Origin: Aggregatibacter aphrophilus ATCC 33389
Lineage (GTDB): Bacteria; Pseudomonadota; Gammaproteobacteria; Enterobacterales; Pasteurellaceae
Direction of reading: 5' to 3'
Length of the DNA: 64,000 nt
Assembly: GCF_900636915.1 (NCBI RefSeq)
Contig: NZ_LR134327.1
Coordinates: forward strand, 1,922,001 to 1,986,000
Below the pieces are notes generated by a model. That model ran no database searches and had not been told where the DNA came from. It was given only the letters and a program-made list of their open reading frames with translations. The position numbers and the translations under genes are program-made. Position 1 is the first letter of the stretch, and each line of letters starts with the position of its first letter. Shown here piece after piece: positions 53,184 to 62,608 of the stretch.

Positions 53184-53822
53184 TTACCCCTTCAAACTCA
53201 TAAGTTGTTTGGCATCTAATGAATGGAATGTACGGTAAATTTTGTTCACCAACACCACCATTATGATGACGGCAAAGATAGCATCTGTGGCAATTCCGAT
53301 TTCCACTAACTCAGGTGCTTTGTTTGCCAATAAGGCTAATGTGAGATGAGAACCGTTTTCCATCAGACAATAACCGAACACTTGTTTCACGATATTGCGT
53401 TGGCTGACGATGCACACCAAACCTAACAAGAAGTGACTTAATGACACGGACAGCGCCGGTTTAAGATGTGCAACCAACGGCAAATCGATTGGGATGACTA
53501 CAAAATAGCACAATGTCACTATCACTGCTGTGATCGGGATCAACCAAGCGACATTAATTCCGACAGGTGTTTGATTTTCGTCAATTTTTTTCATGGCATA
53601 GACTAAAATCATCGGCACTAAAATCACTTTGGTAATAAATGCACTGATTGACCACATATAAAGTTCATGGGCTTGCATTTCATAGGCAAGATATACAAAC
53701 AGCAATACCAATACCAAAGATTGCAAGCTATAAAATAACGCAGCTTTTTTGGCGGTTCGCACCATAATTACGCAAAGAGAGGTAATAATGAGTAAACACG
53801 CAAGACCATTTATCATTAACAT
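53184..53822 (-). CDS. hyfE: Hydrogenase-4 membrane subunit HyfE
   Basis: Small membrane subunit specific to hydrogenase-4 type complexes, with NuoK-like C-terminal half. 212 residues, about six helices. RNIVKQVFGYCLMENGSHLTL (Glu in helix) and ELVEIGIATDAIFAVIIMVVLVNK are typical. It follows hyfD by 15 bases. Confidence 0.93.
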   Translation of the reverse strand: MLMINGLACLLIITSLCVIMVRTAKKAALFYSLQSLVLVLLFVYLAYEMQAHELYMWSISAFITKVILVPMILVYAMKKIDENQTPVGINVAWLIPITAVIVTLCYFVVIPIDLPLVAHLKPALSVSLSHFLLGLVCIVSQRNIVKQVFGYCLMENGSHLTLALLANKAPELVEIGIATDAIFAVIIMVVLVNKIYRTFHSLDAKQLMSLKG

Positions 53823-53837
53823 AGATTCCTCCTTAAC

Positions 53838-55283
53838 CTAACCGGCCAAACCCAGCCAATATGCGGCAATAAAACTAGAGCAGACGGACATCACCATGAG
53901 AACTACCAATACAACGCTCATTGAAAGTGTTATTGGTTGTGCTTTGGCTACTGCTTCTGACGGTTTACCGATGACACATTGTCCGAATTTATACAACAAC
54001 CACACGAATGTCGCGGTAGATTCAATTAAAGCAAGCACCATCAACCAAGTGATCCAGCCATATTCATGGCCTAATTCAAACCCGGCAGCGAATAACGGAT
54101 ATTTACTGAAGAATCCGTTAAACGGTGGAACCCCAGCAATAGCCAAAGCCGCAACACCGAATCCTGCACCAACCACTGGCATAGTGCGCATAATGCCTTG
54201 CAACAACGGCATAGAACGGGTTCCGGTGGCATAACTTAACGAACCGGCTACCAAGAAGAACAAACTCTTCGCGAAAGCATGGTTGAAGATGTAGCTAATC
54301 GCTGCAACAAAGGCAAGTTTAGAACCCAGTGCAGCCAGAGAAATCCCAATGAAAATATAAGAAAGTTGGGTAATGGTTGAATACGCCAATAAACGTTTTA
54401 AATCTGTTTGTGGCAAGTACATCAAGAAACCGTAAATTAAGGTAATCATCGCCATGATGATGCCCACCTCACCCACAATATGTGGAATATCACCGGCGGA
54501 CATAACAGAACGAGCGAAGATATAGACCCCAACTTTCACCATAGACGCAGCATGCAAATACGCACTCACCGGTGTCGGCGCTTCCATGGCGTTCGGCAAC
54601 CAAATTTGCATTGGCAATTGCGCTGATTTACCCCATGCTGCAAACATCACACCAAATAACACGATAGTTTTCGCACTCGGATCCAAATGTTCTAACGCAG
54701 TAATGGAGAACGTACCGGATTGACTGAACAGATAGGCTGCCGCAATATATAACCCGATTGCCCCCACGTGAGTGATAATCAAGGCCTTCATTGCTGCCGC
54801 TTGAGCTTTTGGTGTTTGGTAATAACTGATTAACGCCCAAGAACATCCCCCAGTAATTTCGAAGAACAACAATTGTCCTGCCAAAGTGGAGGAATACACC
54901 AAGCCGGCCATAGCACCAATAAAGATTAATAAGAATGCGTAAAAACGTGGCAACCCGTTATGTGGATGTTCACGGTTTTTATCGGTTAAATAACCGCAAG
55001 AATATAAGCAGATTAAGAACCCTAGGGCCACGACGGCAAAGGCGATTAAGGTACTTACCGCATCAAGAGTAATGCCGAAGATGGCGGTTTTATCAAAAGC
55101 CACAATGTCATAAGTGACACTTTGATGCCCATCAGCAAACCATTGCCCAGCGACTAACATTGTTCCCAACGTAGCAAGTGCAGCAAATACAGTGGCAATT
55201 TGAGCAAAGTGTTTTTTGTTCAAACCGACAATAAACGCGCCGACGAAAGGTAAAATGATTGTAATCAGAGCTAAACGTTCCAT
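53838..55283 (-). CDS. hyfD: Hydrogenase-4 membrane subunit HyfD (NuoL/Mrp-like)
   Basis: Antiporter-like proton-translocating membrane subunit, 481 residues with about 13 helices. LLFFEITGGCSWALISYYQ, KSAQLPMQIWLPNAMEAPTPV, LKRLLAYSTITQLSYIFIG and AGVPPFNGFFSKYPLF carry the conserved charged and proline positions. It follows hyfC by 11 bases. The presence of HyfB, D and F together identifies the complex as hydrogenase-4 type. Confidence 0.95.
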   Translation of the reverse strand: MERLALITIILPFVGAFIVGLNKKHFAQIATVFAALATLGTMLVAGQWFADGHQSVTYDIVAFDKTAIFGITLDAVSTLIAFAVVALGFLICLYSCGYLTDKNREHPHNGLPRFYAFLLIFIGAMAGLVYSSTLAGQLLFFEITGGCSWALISYYQTPKAQAAAMKALIITHVGAIGLYIAAAYLFSQSGTFSITALEHLDPSAKTIVLFGVMFAAWGKSAQLPMQIWLPNAMEAPTPVSAYLHAASMVKVGVYIFARSVMSAGDIPHIVGEVGIIMAMITLIYGFLMYLPQTDLKRLLAYSTITQLSYIFIGISLAALGSKLAFVAAISYIFNHAFAKSLFFLVAGSLSYATGTRSMPLLQGIMRTMPVVGAGFGVAALAIAGVPPFNGFFSKYPLFAAGFELGHEYGWITWLMVLALIESTATFVWLLYKFGQCVIGKPSEAVAKAQPITLSMSVVLVVLMVMSVCSSFIAAYWLGLAG

Positions 55284-55294
55284 ATTTGTCCTCC

Positions 55295-56263
55295 TTACAA
55301 CCCTGTGAAGTAAAACACAAACGCCAACACAGAAATGCCGAAGCCGACCACGGTTAAACGTCCTGTTAACATAAAGCGGGTACGGGAAAGCGTGTTTTCA
55401 AAGACACAAGCCAACACGAACACCACCAACAATTTTACGAAGAATAAAACGCCACCCAAAACAACCGCACTTAAGCTCATCTCAGTAGGGATACCGAATG
55501 GAAGCAATACGCTCACAAAAATGGAAGCAACTACCATAGATTTTAAGCTTAAGCCGACTTTTAATAAGGCGAGTCCCGGGCCAGAATATTCGGTCAACGG
55601 ACCTTCTTGTAATTCTTGTTCTGCCTCTGCCAAATCAAATGGAATTTTACCCATTTCAATAAACACGGCGAAGAACGCGGCGGCGATAGCAATCACTGTA
55701 GCGACTGGGTATTGCCAGCTGTTTTCCGAAAGTGCATTACCGATAACGGCTAAATTGGTTGAACCCGCAATTAACGCAATCACAAGGAATGCCAACATTA
55801 AAATTGGTTCCACCAACACGCCCAATGTCACTTCACGGCTGGCACCTAAACTTGAAAAGCTACTGTTAGAATCTAAACCGGCAATGGAAAAGAAGAAACG
55901 GAACAAGGCGAATAAATAAATTACCGTGATTAAATCACTGCCTGCACCAAATGGCGCCACGCGGGTAAACAACGGTAAACTCATAGCCACCACCATGACA
56001 GTGCTGATTAACACGTAAGGCATGACTTTGGAGACCCAGCCCGCGTTGTCCGGCCAAATATTTTGGCGTTTCATTAATTTCGCGATGTCGCGATAATCCT
56101 GCAACACGCCCGGACCACGACGGGACTGAATACGGGCGCGGATCATGCGTGAAATGCCGGAAAATAACGGTGCAAGGGCAAGTAGAATCAAGGCTTGCAC
56201 AATGGCAAATACAAACATTCCGGCAGATGTTGCAATTTCTGAAGGTAACGTAATCATTTTCAA
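55295..56263 (-). CDS. hyfC: Hydrogenase-4 membrane subunit HyfC (NuoH/HycD-like)
   Basis: Membrane subunit that couples the soluble arm to the membrane arm, 322 residues with about eight helices. RARIQSRRGPGVLQDYRDIAK (residues ~42-62) and GKIPFDLAEAEQELQEGP (~203-220) are the NuoH/HycD hallmarks near the interface. It follows hyfB by four bases. Confidence 0.96.
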   Translation of the reverse strand: MKMITLPSEIATSAGMFVFAIVQALILLALAPLFSGISRMIRARIQSRRGPGVLQDYRDIAKLMKRQNIWPDNAGWVSKVMPYVLISTVMVVAMSLPLFTRVAPFGAGSDLITVIYLFALFRFFFSIAGLDSNSSFSSLGASREVTLGVLVEPILMLAFLVIALIAGSTNLAVIGNALSENSWQYPVATVIAIAAAFFAVFIEMGKIPFDLAEAEQELQEGPLTEYSGPGLALLKVGLSLKSMVVASIFVSVLLPFGIPTEMSLSAVVLGGVLFFVKLLVVFVLACVFENTLSRTRFMLTGRLTVVGFGISVLAFVFYFTGL

Positions 56264-56267
56264 CCTC

Positions 56268-58289
56268 CTACATCAACGCAATGGAAAGCAGTACTGCCAC
56301 CAAGGCAATCACGAAATACACGCAATACACGCGGAAATCGCCCTGTTGCAGCCATTGAAGTTTTGTCCCTAACCAAGGAATAAAATGGGCGATCGGCATG
56401 GTCACCTTTTCTTCCCAGAACGGTTCGGTTTTGGTCGCTCCTTTGATCACCGCTTGGATGCCTTTATCACCTAAAGGCGCAGGATCCAACACTTCGCGCA
56501 AGGTATAAAGCGGTTTAAAAATCGTGCGTAACGGGCGGGTGAAACTGCCCGCAGAGGCTGCCATATCTTGCTCATAAGCATAACCACAAGCCCATGGATT
56601 GCCTTTCGCACGATCGGACAAACGTTGATTTTTGGTGAAGGCATAATAGATAAACGGCAAGAAGAAGAACGCCAACAGCATAATAGTGACCATTGGTGTT
56701 GAAAGCACTGTATGCGGTTCAGCTTGCGCTACCACCACGCCGTTTTGCGCCAACGTTAACGGTTCAGTATTAGCAAGTGCGGTGGAAATTTTCGCTATAA
56801 TTGGGGTCACTACAGAAGCGCCAACACCTAACAACACACAACATAATGCCAACACAGCCATGGCAATAACCATTGGTTTTGGTACTTCACGGGCATTAGC
56901 GGCTTTTTCACTACGCGGTGCACCACCGAAGCTGATACCATACACTTTCACGAAACAAAGTGCCGCCAACGCACCGGTCAACGCTAACATAATGATGGCA
57001 ATCGGACCGGCAAGTTTTAATACGAAATCATCACTTTGGCTTAATGTGAATAAGGATTGATAAGTAAACCATTCACTGACGAAACCGTTAAACGGTGGCA
57101 ATGCGGAAATCGCCATGGTACCGATTAAGAAACAGAACGCAGTGTAAGGCATAAGTTTGCCTAAGCCACCCATTAAGTCCATGTCTTTGGTATGCAAACG
57201 ATACATCATAGAGCCCGCGCCCAAGAATAATAAGCCTTTGAACACGGCATGGTTAAGCAAATGGTATAACCCACCAAGCAAACCCACGGTAGCCAACACA
57301 GGATGGTGTGTCGCGATACCAATCATACCCACGCCAACACCCATCATAATGATGCCGATATTTTCTACAGTGTGGTAAGCCAACAATTTTTTGATGTCAT
57401 GTTCTGCCAACGCATAAAGCACGCCGAGTACAGAAGACACCGCACCGAAACCAAGCACGATGACGCCATACCAAACATTGGTAGAACCGAGAAGATCAAC
57501 GCCTACTTTAATGATCCCGAAGATACCAATTTTCACCATCACGCCGGACATCATGGCAGACGCATGAGAAGGCGCAGCCGGGTGAGCTTTCGGCAACCAA
57601 CTGTGCAACGGAATCATCCCTGCTTTTGCGCCAAATCCCAAAAATGCCAAAATAAAGGCGGTAAAGGCAAGCGGCACCGGCAAGTTGGTTTGACGGAATG
57701 CACTAAATTCAAAGCTACCCACATAGCAGTAGAAAATGAAGAAGGCGATCATAATCAACACCGAACCGGCATGTGCAATAAAGAAATACAGCAAGCCTGC
57801 ATTTACGGCGTTATCATCTTGTTCGGTAAGCACTAAGAAATAGGATGCCAATGACATCATTTCAAAGAATACAAGGAAGTAGAAGGCATTATCGTTGGTG
57901 ACTAAAGCGACCATTGAAGCGATAAATAAATTCATAAAGAAGCCCATGGAACCTGCGCCTTTGCCTTTGTATTCTTTTACATAAGAGAAAGAATAAAGTG
58001 CGGTCACAATCACTAACAAAGAAATCACGCACACCATAAACGCGGCTAATCCGTCAATGCGGATTGAGAACGGGGCAAATTCAAATGGGGTTTGGAAGAC
58101 ATCAACGACTGTGTCGCTGCTGATCAGAACGGGGATGCAGGCAACAATACCTAACACTCCAGCAAGTACACCGGTCACGCCGGATATATTGATTGAAAGT
58201 TGTTCATTTCGTCTAACCGCAAGCGAAATAAACGCACCGACGACATAAATCAACAGGGTCGTGATGAGTAAATTAATTGGTAAACTCAT
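56268..58289 (-). CDS. hyfB: Hydrogenase-4 membrane subunit HyfB (NuoL/HycC-like)
   Basis: Large antiporter-like subunit, 673 residues and about 15 helices plus a polar C-terminal part. FFEMMSLASYFLVLTEQDDN, GFGAKAGMIPLHSWLPKAHPAAP, HDIKKLLAYHTVENIGIIMMG and NGFVSEWFTYQS are conserved. The C-terminus (PWACGYAYEQDMAASAGSF) is the HycC/HyfB-specific end. ATG follows GGAGTGAAATT. hyfA precedes it by 37 bases. Confidence 0.96.
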   Translation of the reverse strand: MSLPINLLITTLLIYVVGAFISLAVRRNEQLSINISGVTGVLAGVLGIVACIPVLISSDTVVDVFQTPFEFAPFSIRIDGLAAFMVCVISLLVIVTALYSFSYVKEYKGKGAGSMGFFMNLFIASMVALVTNDNAFYFLVFFEMMSLASYFLVLTEQDDNAVNAGLLYFFIAHAGSVLIMIAFFIFYCYVGSFEFSAFRQTNLPVPLAFTAFILAFLGFGAKAGMIPLHSWLPKAHPAAPSHASAMMSGVMVKIGIFGIIKVGVDLLGSTNVWYGVIVLGFGAVSSVLGVLYALAEHDIKKLLAYHTVENIGIIMMGVGVGMIGIATHHPVLATVGLLGGLYHLLNHAVFKGLLFLGAGSMMYRLHTKDMDLMGGLGKLMPYTAFCFLIGTMAISALPPFNGFVSEWFTYQSLFTLSQSDDFVLKLAGPIAIIMLALTGALAALCFVKVYGISFGGAPRSEKAANAREVPKPMVIAMAVLALCCVLLGVGASVVTPIIAKISTALANTEPLTLAQNGVVVAQAEPHTVLSTPMVTIMLLAFFFLPFIYYAFTKNQRLSDRAKGNPWACGYAYEQDMAASAGSFTRPLRTIFKPLYTLREVLDPAPLGDKGIQAVIKGATKTEPFWEEKVTMPIAHFIPWLGTKLQWLQQGDFRVYCVYFVIALVAVLLSIALM

Positions 58290-58326
58290 AATTTCACTCC
58301 ATTGATTAACGAGTTAAACAAACTAA

Positions 58327-58926
58327 CTATCTTGGAATGGCCGGCGAAGAGACCATCGCCATTTCACGTTTTCTTTGGTTAGCCTGTTTGATACTCTCAT
58401 CACTGATAATAAATAACGTTTTGGTCGGACAGGTTTGCACACAAGCCGGACCATCTTCACGGAAATAGCAAAGATCGCATTTCACTGCAATGGCTTTCAC
58501 TCCGGGTTGCCATGCCAGCATATTGTGTAAATCCGTATTATCCGGTGCGGTGCGAATATCCCGTGTTACCGCATCAGTGAAGGAGAATCCCTCGTAATAC
58601 GTAGGTGCGTCTATCGGTGAGGAACCATGTTGGGTAATCGCGCCGAATGGGCAAGCAATACCACAAAGTTTACAACCGATACAAAGACTTTCATTAAGTT
58701 GAATGGTGTCATTAATATGCGTGATAGCATGTACCGGACATACAGTAGCACATGGTGAATCATCACAATGACGGCAGAGAATTGGCACGGTTACATCGTC
58801 ATTACGCATAACTTGTAATCGTGGAAAAGATTGTAATCCGAAGGCTTTATGCACTTCGCTACAAGCGGCCATACAGGTGTTGCATCCAATGCAATCTTTC
58901 GGATCACCGATAACAAAACGATTCAT
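58327..58926 (-). CDS. hyfA: Hydrogenase-4 electron-transfer subunit HyfA (HycB-like)
   Basis: Polyferredoxin that links formate dehydrogenase H to the hydrogenase, 199 residues. Four 4Fe-4S motifs are visible: CIGCNTCMAACSEVHK, CRHCDDSPCATVCPVHA, CIGCKLCGIACPFGA and CDLCYFREDGPACVQTCP. It is the first gene of the hyf operon, preceded by a run of five G in the ribosome site. The 291-base divergent region to hypF holds the promoters. No -24/-12 sigma-54 promoter was recognised. Confidence 0.96.
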   Translation of the reverse strand: MNRFVIGDPKDCIGCNTCMAACSEVHKAFGLQSFPRLQVMRNDDVTVPILCRHCDDSPCATVCPVHAITHINDTIQLNESLCIGCKLCGIACPFGAITQHGSSPIDAPTYYEGFSFTDAVTRDIRTAPDNTDLHNMLAWQPGVKAIAVKCDLCYFREDGPACVQTCPTKTLFIISDESIKQANQRKREMAMVSSPAIPR

Positions 58927-58977
58927 ATTTTCCCCCTATAAAAAAGAGTTAGTCAAATAACCACCCTTTTCATAAGG

Positions 58978-58995
58978 ATACTCCCGCCCCAAAAT
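58978..58995. promoter_or_regulatory. Motif upstream of hyfA shared with fdhF
   Basis: ATACTCCCGCCCCAAAAT resembles ATACTACCCCTAAAAT upstream of fdhF (45996-46011). On the coding strand both place a G-run between ATTTT and AGTAT. It is the only sequence similarity noticed between the two control regions. Confidence 0.35.
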
Positions 58996-59217
58996 AATTT
59001 ATACCTCAAAAGGATTATTGTTTGACGGAGATCATGATTTTTTCATTTTTTATAAAATACAGTAATTACAAGCAGATAAACGCAGTAAAATATCACTTGT
59101 GAAAATGAATAAGCTGTTAATAATATGACAATTTTGTAACGTTTACAGAAAATCAAAACGTACTGTTAAATTAAACTACTAAAAGATAATGACTCAGCAA
59201 AATTCTCGGAAAGCAAT

Positions 59218-61506
59218 ATGAAAGGGATTGAATTACGCATAAAAGGCAAGGTACAAGGGGTCGGTTTCCGACCTTTTGTTTGGCTGTTAGCAAAACAATA
59301 TGCCCTTCGCGGCGATGTTAACAATGATGGACAAGGCGTATTAATTCGGCTATTAGAACCGACAGCACAACAGTTGCAACAATTTCTACACGATCTGCAA
59401 CATAAACTACCTCCTCTTGCACTAATTACCGATATTCAACAACACGAAAAACACTGGGAAAATCCACCGCACTTTGAAGGCTTTGAAATCCGCGAAAGTG
59501 AGAATAACGCAATGGATACCCAAATTGTTCCCGATGCGGCAACCTGTCCTGCCTGCCTGGCAGATTTATTTGACCCAACTAACCGTCGCTACCACTACCC
59601 TTTTACCAACTGCACCCACTGCGGACCGCGCTTTACCATTATTAAAGCCATTCCCTACGACCGCAAAAATACATCTATGGCCGATTTTCCGTTGTGTCCT
59701 GATTGTGCAGAAGAATACAAAAATCCGGCCGACCGGCGCTTTCACGCCCAACCCAACGCCTGTGCCGTCTGCGGCCCACACATTTGGCTAATAGACAAAA
59801 AAGGCCGTCTCATTGACAAAAAAACAGCCATAAAAACAGCTGCACTTTTGCTGCACGAAGGCCATATCATCGCTATCAAAGGCATCGGCGGGTTCCATTT
59901 AGCTTGTGACGCAGCCAATCCGGTAGTCGTACAATTATTACGCGATCGAAAACGCCGTCCAAGTAAGCCTTTGGCCGTCATGGTACCGAATTTAAATGTG
60001 CTGACAGATTTAACCGAGCAGGAAATTGAGCAGCTTACAAGCACTGCCGCACCTATCGTATTATTGCCAAAACACAAAGCGCCACCATTAGCCGAGCAAA
60101 TTGCACCGAAACTCAACGAAATCGGCGTTATGTTGCCGAGCAATCCGTTACAACATTTATTACTCAAAGAAGCCGATCGCACCTTGGTAATGACATCTGC
60201 TAACCCAAGCGGCCAACCGCCAGTATTGGACAATCAAAGTGCGGTCGAAAATTTAAGTGATTTGGCGGATTATTTCCTCTGCCACAACCGCGATATTTTA
60301 CAACGTGCCGACGATTCCCTCGTACGACTAGCATTTGACGGAGTAGAAACACTACGCCGCGCCCGAGGCTATGTACCTGACGAAACCCTGTTGGATCACC
60401 ACAGCCCGCGCAATGTACTAGTGCTAGGCTCCGACTTAAAAAACACTTTCTGTTTATTACGCCAAAATAAAGCCATCGTCAGCCAACACATCGGTGACAC
60501 ATCGAACGAAAAAGTGCGGTCTCAATTAGAAGCGAATATCGCGCTATTTTGTCAAATTTATCAATTCAAGCCGGAGCTTATCGCCATTGACGCGCACGCG
60601 GGTTATTTCACGCATGAAGTTGGTAAACGGTTGGCAGAACACTATCAGATTCCTTATGTGGAAGTGCTACACCACCACGCCCACATTGTCAGTGTGATGG
60701 CAGAACAGCACTGCCATGAACAGGTTATCGGGCTTGCGTTAGACGGTATCGGCATGGGCGAAAACGGGCAACTTTGGGGGGGAGAATGCCTGCTGGTAGA
60801 TGAAAAACATTATCGCTATTTAGGCGGCTTGCCTGCCGTCGCTCTACCCGGTGGCGATCTTGCCGCCAAACAACCTTGGCGTAATTGGCTAGCTCATTTA
60901 CATCAATTCGTACCAAACTGGCAGGAAATCGCCGCCCAAACTTGCGCTGACTACGACTGGCAACTTCTCGCCAAAGCCATTGAGCGCAACCTCAATAGCC
61001 CACGAATTTCCTCCGCCGGACGCTTATTTGACGCTGTGGCGTTCTCTTTAGGTATCACCCCACCACAACTGAGTTGGGAAGGTGAAGCTGCCTGCCAATT
61101 GGAAGTCTTGGCCACTCAATCGGATCTCAGCGAGCAACATCAACAAGATATAAAGTTGCCGACACTCATGCCGATTAACGCAGACAACAAGTTGGATCTC
61201 GCCACCTTCTGGCAAGCCTGGATCGCCCTTAATGCCTCCCCGGCCGACAAAGCATTCATCTTTCACTATGCCTTCGCTCAAGGTCTTTCCTGTCTCGCCC
61301 GCCAACAAGCCAATCAACATCATTGCAACACTATCGTGTTATCCGGCGGCGTTTGGCACAACCAATTACTACGGCGATTGGTTAAAGAAAATTTAGCAGA
61401 ATTTCAGGTGTTGAGTGCGCACCAGTTCCCGATGGGAGATGGGGGACTAAGTTTAGGACAGGCAGTCATCGCAAGTTTTCAATTCAATGAGATAGAAACC
61501 GCATAG
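59218..61506 (+). CDS. hypF: Carbamoyltransferase HypF
   Basis: Maturation enzyme that makes the cyanide ligands of the NiFe centre from carbamoyl phosphate, together with HypE. 762 residues. The acylphosphatase domain starts with GKVQGVGFRPFVWLLA; zinc fingers follow at CPACLADLF and CTHCG, and CPDCAEEY and CAVCG (residues ~107-182). The YrdC-like domain has KGIGGFHLACDAA and RDRKRRPSKPLAVMV. The Kae1-like C-terminal domain has LGSDLKNTFCLLR, IDAHAGYFTHEVG, HHHAHIVSVMAE and LSGGVWHNQLL. It is divergent from hyfA; no other hyp gene is in the window. The start has weak SD. Confidence 0.97.
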   Translation: MKGIELRIKGKVQGVGFRPFVWLLAKQYALRGDVNNDGQGVLIRLLEPTAQQLQQFLHDLQHKLPPLALITDIQQHEKHWENPPHFEGFEIRESENNAMDTQIVPDAATCPACLADLFDPTNRRYHYPFTNCTHCGPRFTIIKAIPYDRKNTSMADFPLCPDCAEEYKNPADRRFHAQPNACAVCGPHIWLIDKKGRLIDKKTAIKTAALLLHEGHIIAIKGIGGFHLACDAANPVVVQLLRDRKRRPSKPLAVMVPNLNVLTDLTEQEIEQLTSTAAPIVLLPKHKAPPLAEQIAPKLNEIGVMLPSNPLQHLLLKEADRTLVMTSANPSGQPPVLDNQSAVENLSDLADYFLCHNRDILQRADDSLVRLAFDGVETLRRARGYVPDETLLDHHSPRNVLVLGSDLKNTFCLLRQNKAIVSQHIGDTSNEKVRSQLEANIALFCQIYQFKPELIAIDAHAGYFTHEVGKRLAEHYQIPYVEVLHHHAHIVSVMAEQHCHEQVIGLALDGIGMGENGQLWGGECLLVDEKHYRYLGGLPAVALPGGDLAAKQPWRNWLAHLHQFVPNWQEIAAQTCADYDWQLLAKAIERNLNSPRISSAGRLFDAVAFSLGITPPQLSWEGEAACQLEVLATQSDLSEQHQQDIKLPTLMPINADNKLDLATFWQAWIALNASPADKAFIFHYAFAQGLSCLARQQANQHHCNTIVLSGGVWHNQLLRRLVKENLAEFQVLSAHQFPMGDGGLSLGQAVIASFQFNEIETA

Positions 61507-61508
61507 CT

Positions 61509-61562
61509 GACGCGTGCCGAAGTAAGCCAGTAAAGGGCACGCGTCAGGAGACGCGCGCCATC
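61509..61562. repeat. REP-like two-hairpin element after hypF
   Basis: GACGCGTGCC (61509-61518) pairs with GGCACGCGTC (61536-61545), a perfect 10-bp dyad, and the latter also forms the hairpin GGCACGCGTC-AGGA-GACGCGCGCC (61536-61559), followed by ATC. It is in reverse orientation to the copies at 11095 and 48376. The alternative pairings suggest a BIME-like switchable structure. Confidence 0.85.
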
Positions 61563-61679
61563 TATAGAAGCATCAATGGGATCATAATTCGTAAAAGTGC
61601 GGTCGGTTTTCCAAACGTTTTACCAGCTATCTGCTATACTCATCACATCATTTCTTTATCTATAAACGGGAGGCTTCCT

Positions 61680-62495
61680 ATGCTTAACAAAGATACCCAA
61701 CTCTGTATGTCCCTCTCCGGTCGTCCCGGCAACTTCGGCACCACATTTCACAATTATCTTTATCAAAAACTTGGCTTGAATTTCATTTACAAAGCCTTCA
61801 CCACCGATGACATCGAACACGCCGTAAAAGGCATTCGTGCCTTAGGCATTCGTGGAAGTGCCGTGTCTATGCCGTTCAAAGAAAGTTGCATGCCGTTTTT
61901 AGACGAGATCTCACCCTCCGCGCAAGCCATTGAATCGGTCAATACTATCGTCAATGACAACGGTGTTTTACGCGCCTACAACACCGACTACATTGCCATT
62001 GTTAAGCTTATCGAGAAATACCAATTAAATAAGAACGACCGCGTGATCGTGCACGGCAGCGGCGGCATGGCAAAAGCGGTCGTGGCGGCGTTTAAGCATT
62101 CAGGCTTTGAAAAACTCAACGTCTTCGCCCGTAACGAAAAAACAGGCAAATATTTAGCCGCACTTTATGGCTACGATTACATATCTTCCCTCGACAACCA
62201 AACTGCAGACATTCTCATTAACGTTACACCAATCGGCATGAAAGGTAGCAAAGAGGCATTCGATCTCGCCTTCCCAGAAGCCATGATCCGTCAAGCGAAA
62301 ACCGCATTTGATGTGGTCGCTCAACCTGCCGACACCCCATTAATCAAAACCGCCCAAGCCTTAGGTAAACAAACCATCTCCGGCGCCGAAGTGATTGTGT
62401 TACAAGCTGTTGAGCAATTCGAACTCTACACCGGTAAAAGACCAAGCGAAGAACTTATTGCCGAAGCGGCAGATTATGCAAGAAAAAATGCGTAA
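61680..62495 (+). CDS. Shikimate dehydrogenase-like protein (SDH-L type)
   Basis: NADP-dependent oxidoreductase of the AroE family, 271 residues, resembling the SDH-L subgroup (Haemophilus influenzae HI0607 from memory) rather than the biosynthetic AroE. GRPGNFGTTFHNYLY replaces the usual SKSP substrate motif. SMPFKESCMPFL has the catalytic Lys, NTDYIAIV the Asp, GSGGMAKAVVAAF the nucleotide loop and GAEVIVLQAVEQFEL the C-terminal element. The last codons lie in a 40-bp segment repeated at 63521. SD is GGGAGG. Confidence 0.87.
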   Translation: MLNKDTQLCMSLSGRPGNFGTTFHNYLYQKLGLNFIYKAFTTDDIEHAVKGIRALGIRGSAVSMPFKESCMPFLDEISPSAQAIESVNTIVNDNGVLRAYNTDYIAIVKLIEKYQLNKNDRVIVHGSGGMAKAVVAAFKHSGFEKLNVFARNEKTGKYLAALYGYDYISSLDNQTADILINVTPIGMKGSKEAFDLAFPEAMIRQAKTAFDVVAQPADTPLIKTAQALGKQTISGAEVIVLQAVEQFELYTGKRPSEELIAEAADYARKNA

Positions 62496-62504
62496 AGTGC
62501 GGTG
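62465..62504 (+). repeat. 40-bp direct repeat, copy 1 (end of SDH-L gene)
   Basis: Covers the last ten codons and stop of the shikimate-dehydrogenase-like gene plus an uptake signal. It is identical to 63521-63560, with the ANT(6)-like gene and two REP-like elements in between. Confidence 0.95.
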
Positions 62505-62546
62505 AGGTTTAGTGATGTTTTATCATTTTGATAGTGCATACCTCCT

Positions 62547-62598
62547 GACGCGTACTGAAAACAAAAAATAAGGTACACGTCGGAAGGTCGCGCCATCG
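62547..62598. repeat. REP-like element before the ANT(6)-like gene
   Basis: GACGCGTAC (62547-62555) and GGTACACGTC (62572-62581) form an imperfect dyad, followed by GGAAGGTCGCGCCATC. The element ends directly before the ribosome site GGAGGGG of the next gene, so its tail lies within the gene's leader. Confidence 0.7.
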
Positions 62599-62608
62599 GA
62601 GGGGTTAC

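Noticed and set aside
55335-55919. 194-codon plus-strand frame opposite hyfC
   Set aside because: Asn/Lys/Thr-rich antisense shadow of a membrane protein gene.
57303-57836. 177-codon plus-strand frame opposite hyfB
   Set aside because: His/Arg-rich antisense shadow of the antiporter-like subunit; no motif.
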